A stretch of 64,000 bases of DNA from Hevea brasiliensis (lineage: Eukaryota > Streptophyta > Magnoliopsida > Malpighiales > Euphorbiaceae), in assembly GCF_030052815.1 (NCBI RefSeq), contig NC_079507.1, positions 66,171,144 to 66,235,143 of the forward strand. The letters are read 5' to 3'. Both the position numbers and the translations under genes were made by a program. Shown piece after piece: positions 62,156 to 64,000 of the stretch. Numbering within the stretch: the first letter of the stretch is position 1; the number at the start of each line of letters is the position of its first letter. The notes beneath the pieces are model-generated. The model did no database searches. It was not told the origin of the DNA and saw only the letters and a list, made by a program, of their open reading frames with translations.

Positions 62156-62939
62156 TACTTTTTTCTAAAAATATATATAATTTTATCTATCACTATATTT
62201 TAATTTAAAAAAAAATAATTACAATTTAATTTTTACAAATAAAATGAAGATTTGCTTTTTATCATAATATTGTTAACATGAAATCATATTTTGGAATTAA
62301 TAGTTAATTTTTTTTATCTCTATTTTAGAGTAGAAGATAAGAAAAGGAATTATAATAATTAGGTTATATCATAATGACATAGTTTTCTTATATTTTTTTT
62401 TTTAAATTTTATTGTGGGCAGGCAAGGCTATCAACTTTTAATTGAATTAAGATGTAGAATCAATGCACCTTATGTCAGAGAAAAATAAAATCTTAACACT
62501 GCTAATATAAGCAAAGAGATGTATTGAATTATAATAGATATAAATAGTATGAAAATTCTTACTACATTGCTAAATGAGAATACTTAAAATTTACAACTAA
62601 TTAAAATAGTTATAATTAATTTAAATATATTTTACTAATTTTGTAAAAATTATCCTTACATGGAATTCAATTAGACTAATATGTTATATATGAATATATA
62701 AGGTAATTATATGGATTAAAATATCCATAATCCACCTCAAAATAGAAATATCAATATCCTTTTTAAAAAAAAACATTAATATGTTACCACCTAAGTAATA
62801 ATATAATTTATAACCATTGTATTAAAATTCCAATTATTATATACTATTGAAACTATTACCAAATGCATCCAAAATCTCAAATTTTTTGATATACTAAAAC
62901 GACAACGGACTATCTCAACGAATCAGAACATAATATTAG

Positions 62940-63230
62940 TTTGAAACGTCCAATGAGGATGACGATGAACGTGACAACAGCCTATCATCATCATTATCAT
63001 CCTCCTTAATCGTTTCATTTCCCGTGTAATCTAGTCTCCGAAGGGAAATTGACTTTCCCTTCAAGAAACGACGTCGTTACCTGCCCTGCTCCAACTTCTT
63101 CAATTTTTAATTTTTTTTTCCCCTAAATTCGTGGGCCTTTCAGAATCTAAAATTAATAAATAATAATAAGAATAATCCTGTCTGCCTCTATAAATACGGG
63201 CTTTTGGCTTTCCATTTTCCTTCATCGCCA
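62940..63230 (+). promoter_or_regulatory. Promoter of the WrbA/FQR1-type gene
   Basis: A clean TATA box, TATAAATA, sits at 63189-63196, about 110 nt before the ATG. Upstream lies a perfect 12 bp palindrome AACGACGTCGTT (63067-63078) with a GACGTC bZIP-type core, and a TGACG (as-1-like) core at 62960-62964. A transcription start near 63220-63228 is inferred from the TATA distance. Confidence 0.6.
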
Positions 63231-63304
63231 ACGCTCCTTCGCTTACAAATTGAAAAAAAATAACGCACGTTCAGGAAGAGAACTGCTAGATTTTGCATGC
63301 TTTA

Positions 63305-63327
63305 ATGGCTACCAAAGTCTATATTGT
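63305..63327 (+). CDS. FQR1: First coding exon of a WrbA-type NAD(P)H:quinone oxidoreductase (FQR1-like), rest beyond window
   Basis: The exon reads MATKVYIV, split within the last codon by a donor GTATGT at 63328. Plant FQR1/WrbA-like flavodoxin-fold quinone reductases start with exactly this octapeptide, which is the first beta-strand leading into the FMN-binding loop. These enzymes are cytosolic or membrane-associated, bind FMN and reduce quinones by two electrons using NAD(P)H; Arabidopsis FQR1 is an early auxin-response gene. A TATA box and a leader of about 80 nt fit the start. The second exon, which would carry the phosphate-binding loop, is not seen before 64000. The assignment rests on eight residues plus gene structure, so it is likely but not secure. 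Confidence 0.65.
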
Positions 63328-64000
63328 GTATGTCTCTCTTTTTCTATCCCTCTATACTTGTCAATACGTATATACATGTAATTCTCATTTGTGATCTTTC
63401 ATTTTTTTTTAATGGTTATGTTTTGATTACTGCGGATTTTTCTTTTCGATCTCCTAAAACGGCGATCTTTTCTACTGATTCTGTGAACTATTTCTTTTAT
63501 CAGCTGAGTTGTTTTCTTGTTTTTAATGTTCAATACGTGTGTAGATTTGTTCTTTTTTTTTTTTTTTAATACAAACTGTTTGATCACTATTTGTTTGTAT
63601 GCCTGGAAAATGTAGAGAGTTATGGAGCTAAAAAATGAATTCTGGTCTTCTTTTCTGGTAATTACTGTAATTGAAGCATCTAGGAGCTTTTTGTCCCCCC
63701 CGTTGAGTTTGTTGGGGGGGTGGGGAGAGGAGGGAGAGGGAAGGTAAGGAAGAACTGAAGAGGGGAAAGGAAGGGCATCCAGCTCATAGTAGGTGCCACC
63801 TCATGTATTTACCCCTTATTGTGTACTCTATACATTTTCCTTTCAATCCTTTTCTCCTTTCTACGAAACTTATTTCCTAGGTTTGATCTTAAATTTTTAT
63901 TTTGAGGCAGAATTTTGTGGATCACTGTATTGTGAGCAATGTTAAGGTCTGAGACTTTTATGTATAATTAGATAGATCTCTAAAAAAGCAGAACCCAGCC
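63328..64000 (+). other. Intron 1 (partial) of the FQR1-like gene
   Basis: It starts with the donor GTATGT and is T-rich, with several poly(T) tracts (63401-63410, 63551-63567) as usual for plant introns. A purine-rich GGGAGAGGAGGGAGAGGG tract lies at about 63722-63742. No acceptor followed by the expected next coding segment is seen, so the intron continues past the window end. Confidence 0.55.

Overview
The window is nuclear DNA of a flowering plant, almost certainly a eudicot. It is very AT-rich, with GT-AG introns, (TA)n microsatellites, plant LTR retrotransposons primed by initiator tRNA-Met, a plant-type U2 snRNA relic, and plant-specific S-domain receptor kinases. I cannot name the species; a Malpighiales/Euphorbiaceae genome is only an impression.

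Layout. (1) 1-9.2 kb is a graveyard of insertions. A U2 snRNA relic with its upstream element is cut by a ~2.8 kb LTR of 'family 1'. That LTR is itself split by an unrelated 2.1 kb solo LTR (TSD CCCTC). A long-inverted-repeat MITE-like element follows and is split by a second family-1 solo LTR (TSD AATAT). (2) 9.4-12.7 kb holds an intact seven-exon G-type lectin (SD1) receptor-like kinase on the minus strand. (3) 16-41 kb holds its plus-strand relatives: a 3'-half pseudogene (17.0-18.1 kb), an intact gene (19.3-23.9 kb) and a near-identical tandem duplicate (25.3-40.6 kb). Intron 1 of the duplicate carries a complete 10,273 bp Ty3/gypsy (Tekay/Del-type chromovirus) element in antisense orientation, with TSD GAGAA. 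(4) A further family-1 solo LTR lies at 41.3-44.0 kb. (5) 44.4-54.3 kb is an older, heavily mutated Tekay/Del-like element with TSD GACAT. (6) 54.3-62.9 kb is mostly featureless AT-rich DNA with microsatellites and a few odd hairpin repeats. (7) At 63.2-63.3 kb a TATA promoter leads into the first short coding exon of a WrbA/FQR1-type quinone reductase whose remainder lies beyond the window.

How the genes work together: the three intact kinases share one design (signal peptide, B-lectin, S-locus glycoprotein and PAN domains, one transmembrane helix, complete Ser/Thr kinase). They form a tandem cluster that grew by unequal exchange, as shown by a triplicated 3' flank. The two youngest copies differ mostly by amino-acid-changing substitutions in the ectodomain. 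Everything else of size is retrotransposon. I saw no CRISPR array, tRNA or rRNA gene and no clearly new molecular system. The most rewarding items are the intron-resident retroelement, the LTR-split U2 relic, the GC-AG intron, the TAG-biased decay of the second element and a thrice-repeated hairpin motif near 55.3-55.9 kb.
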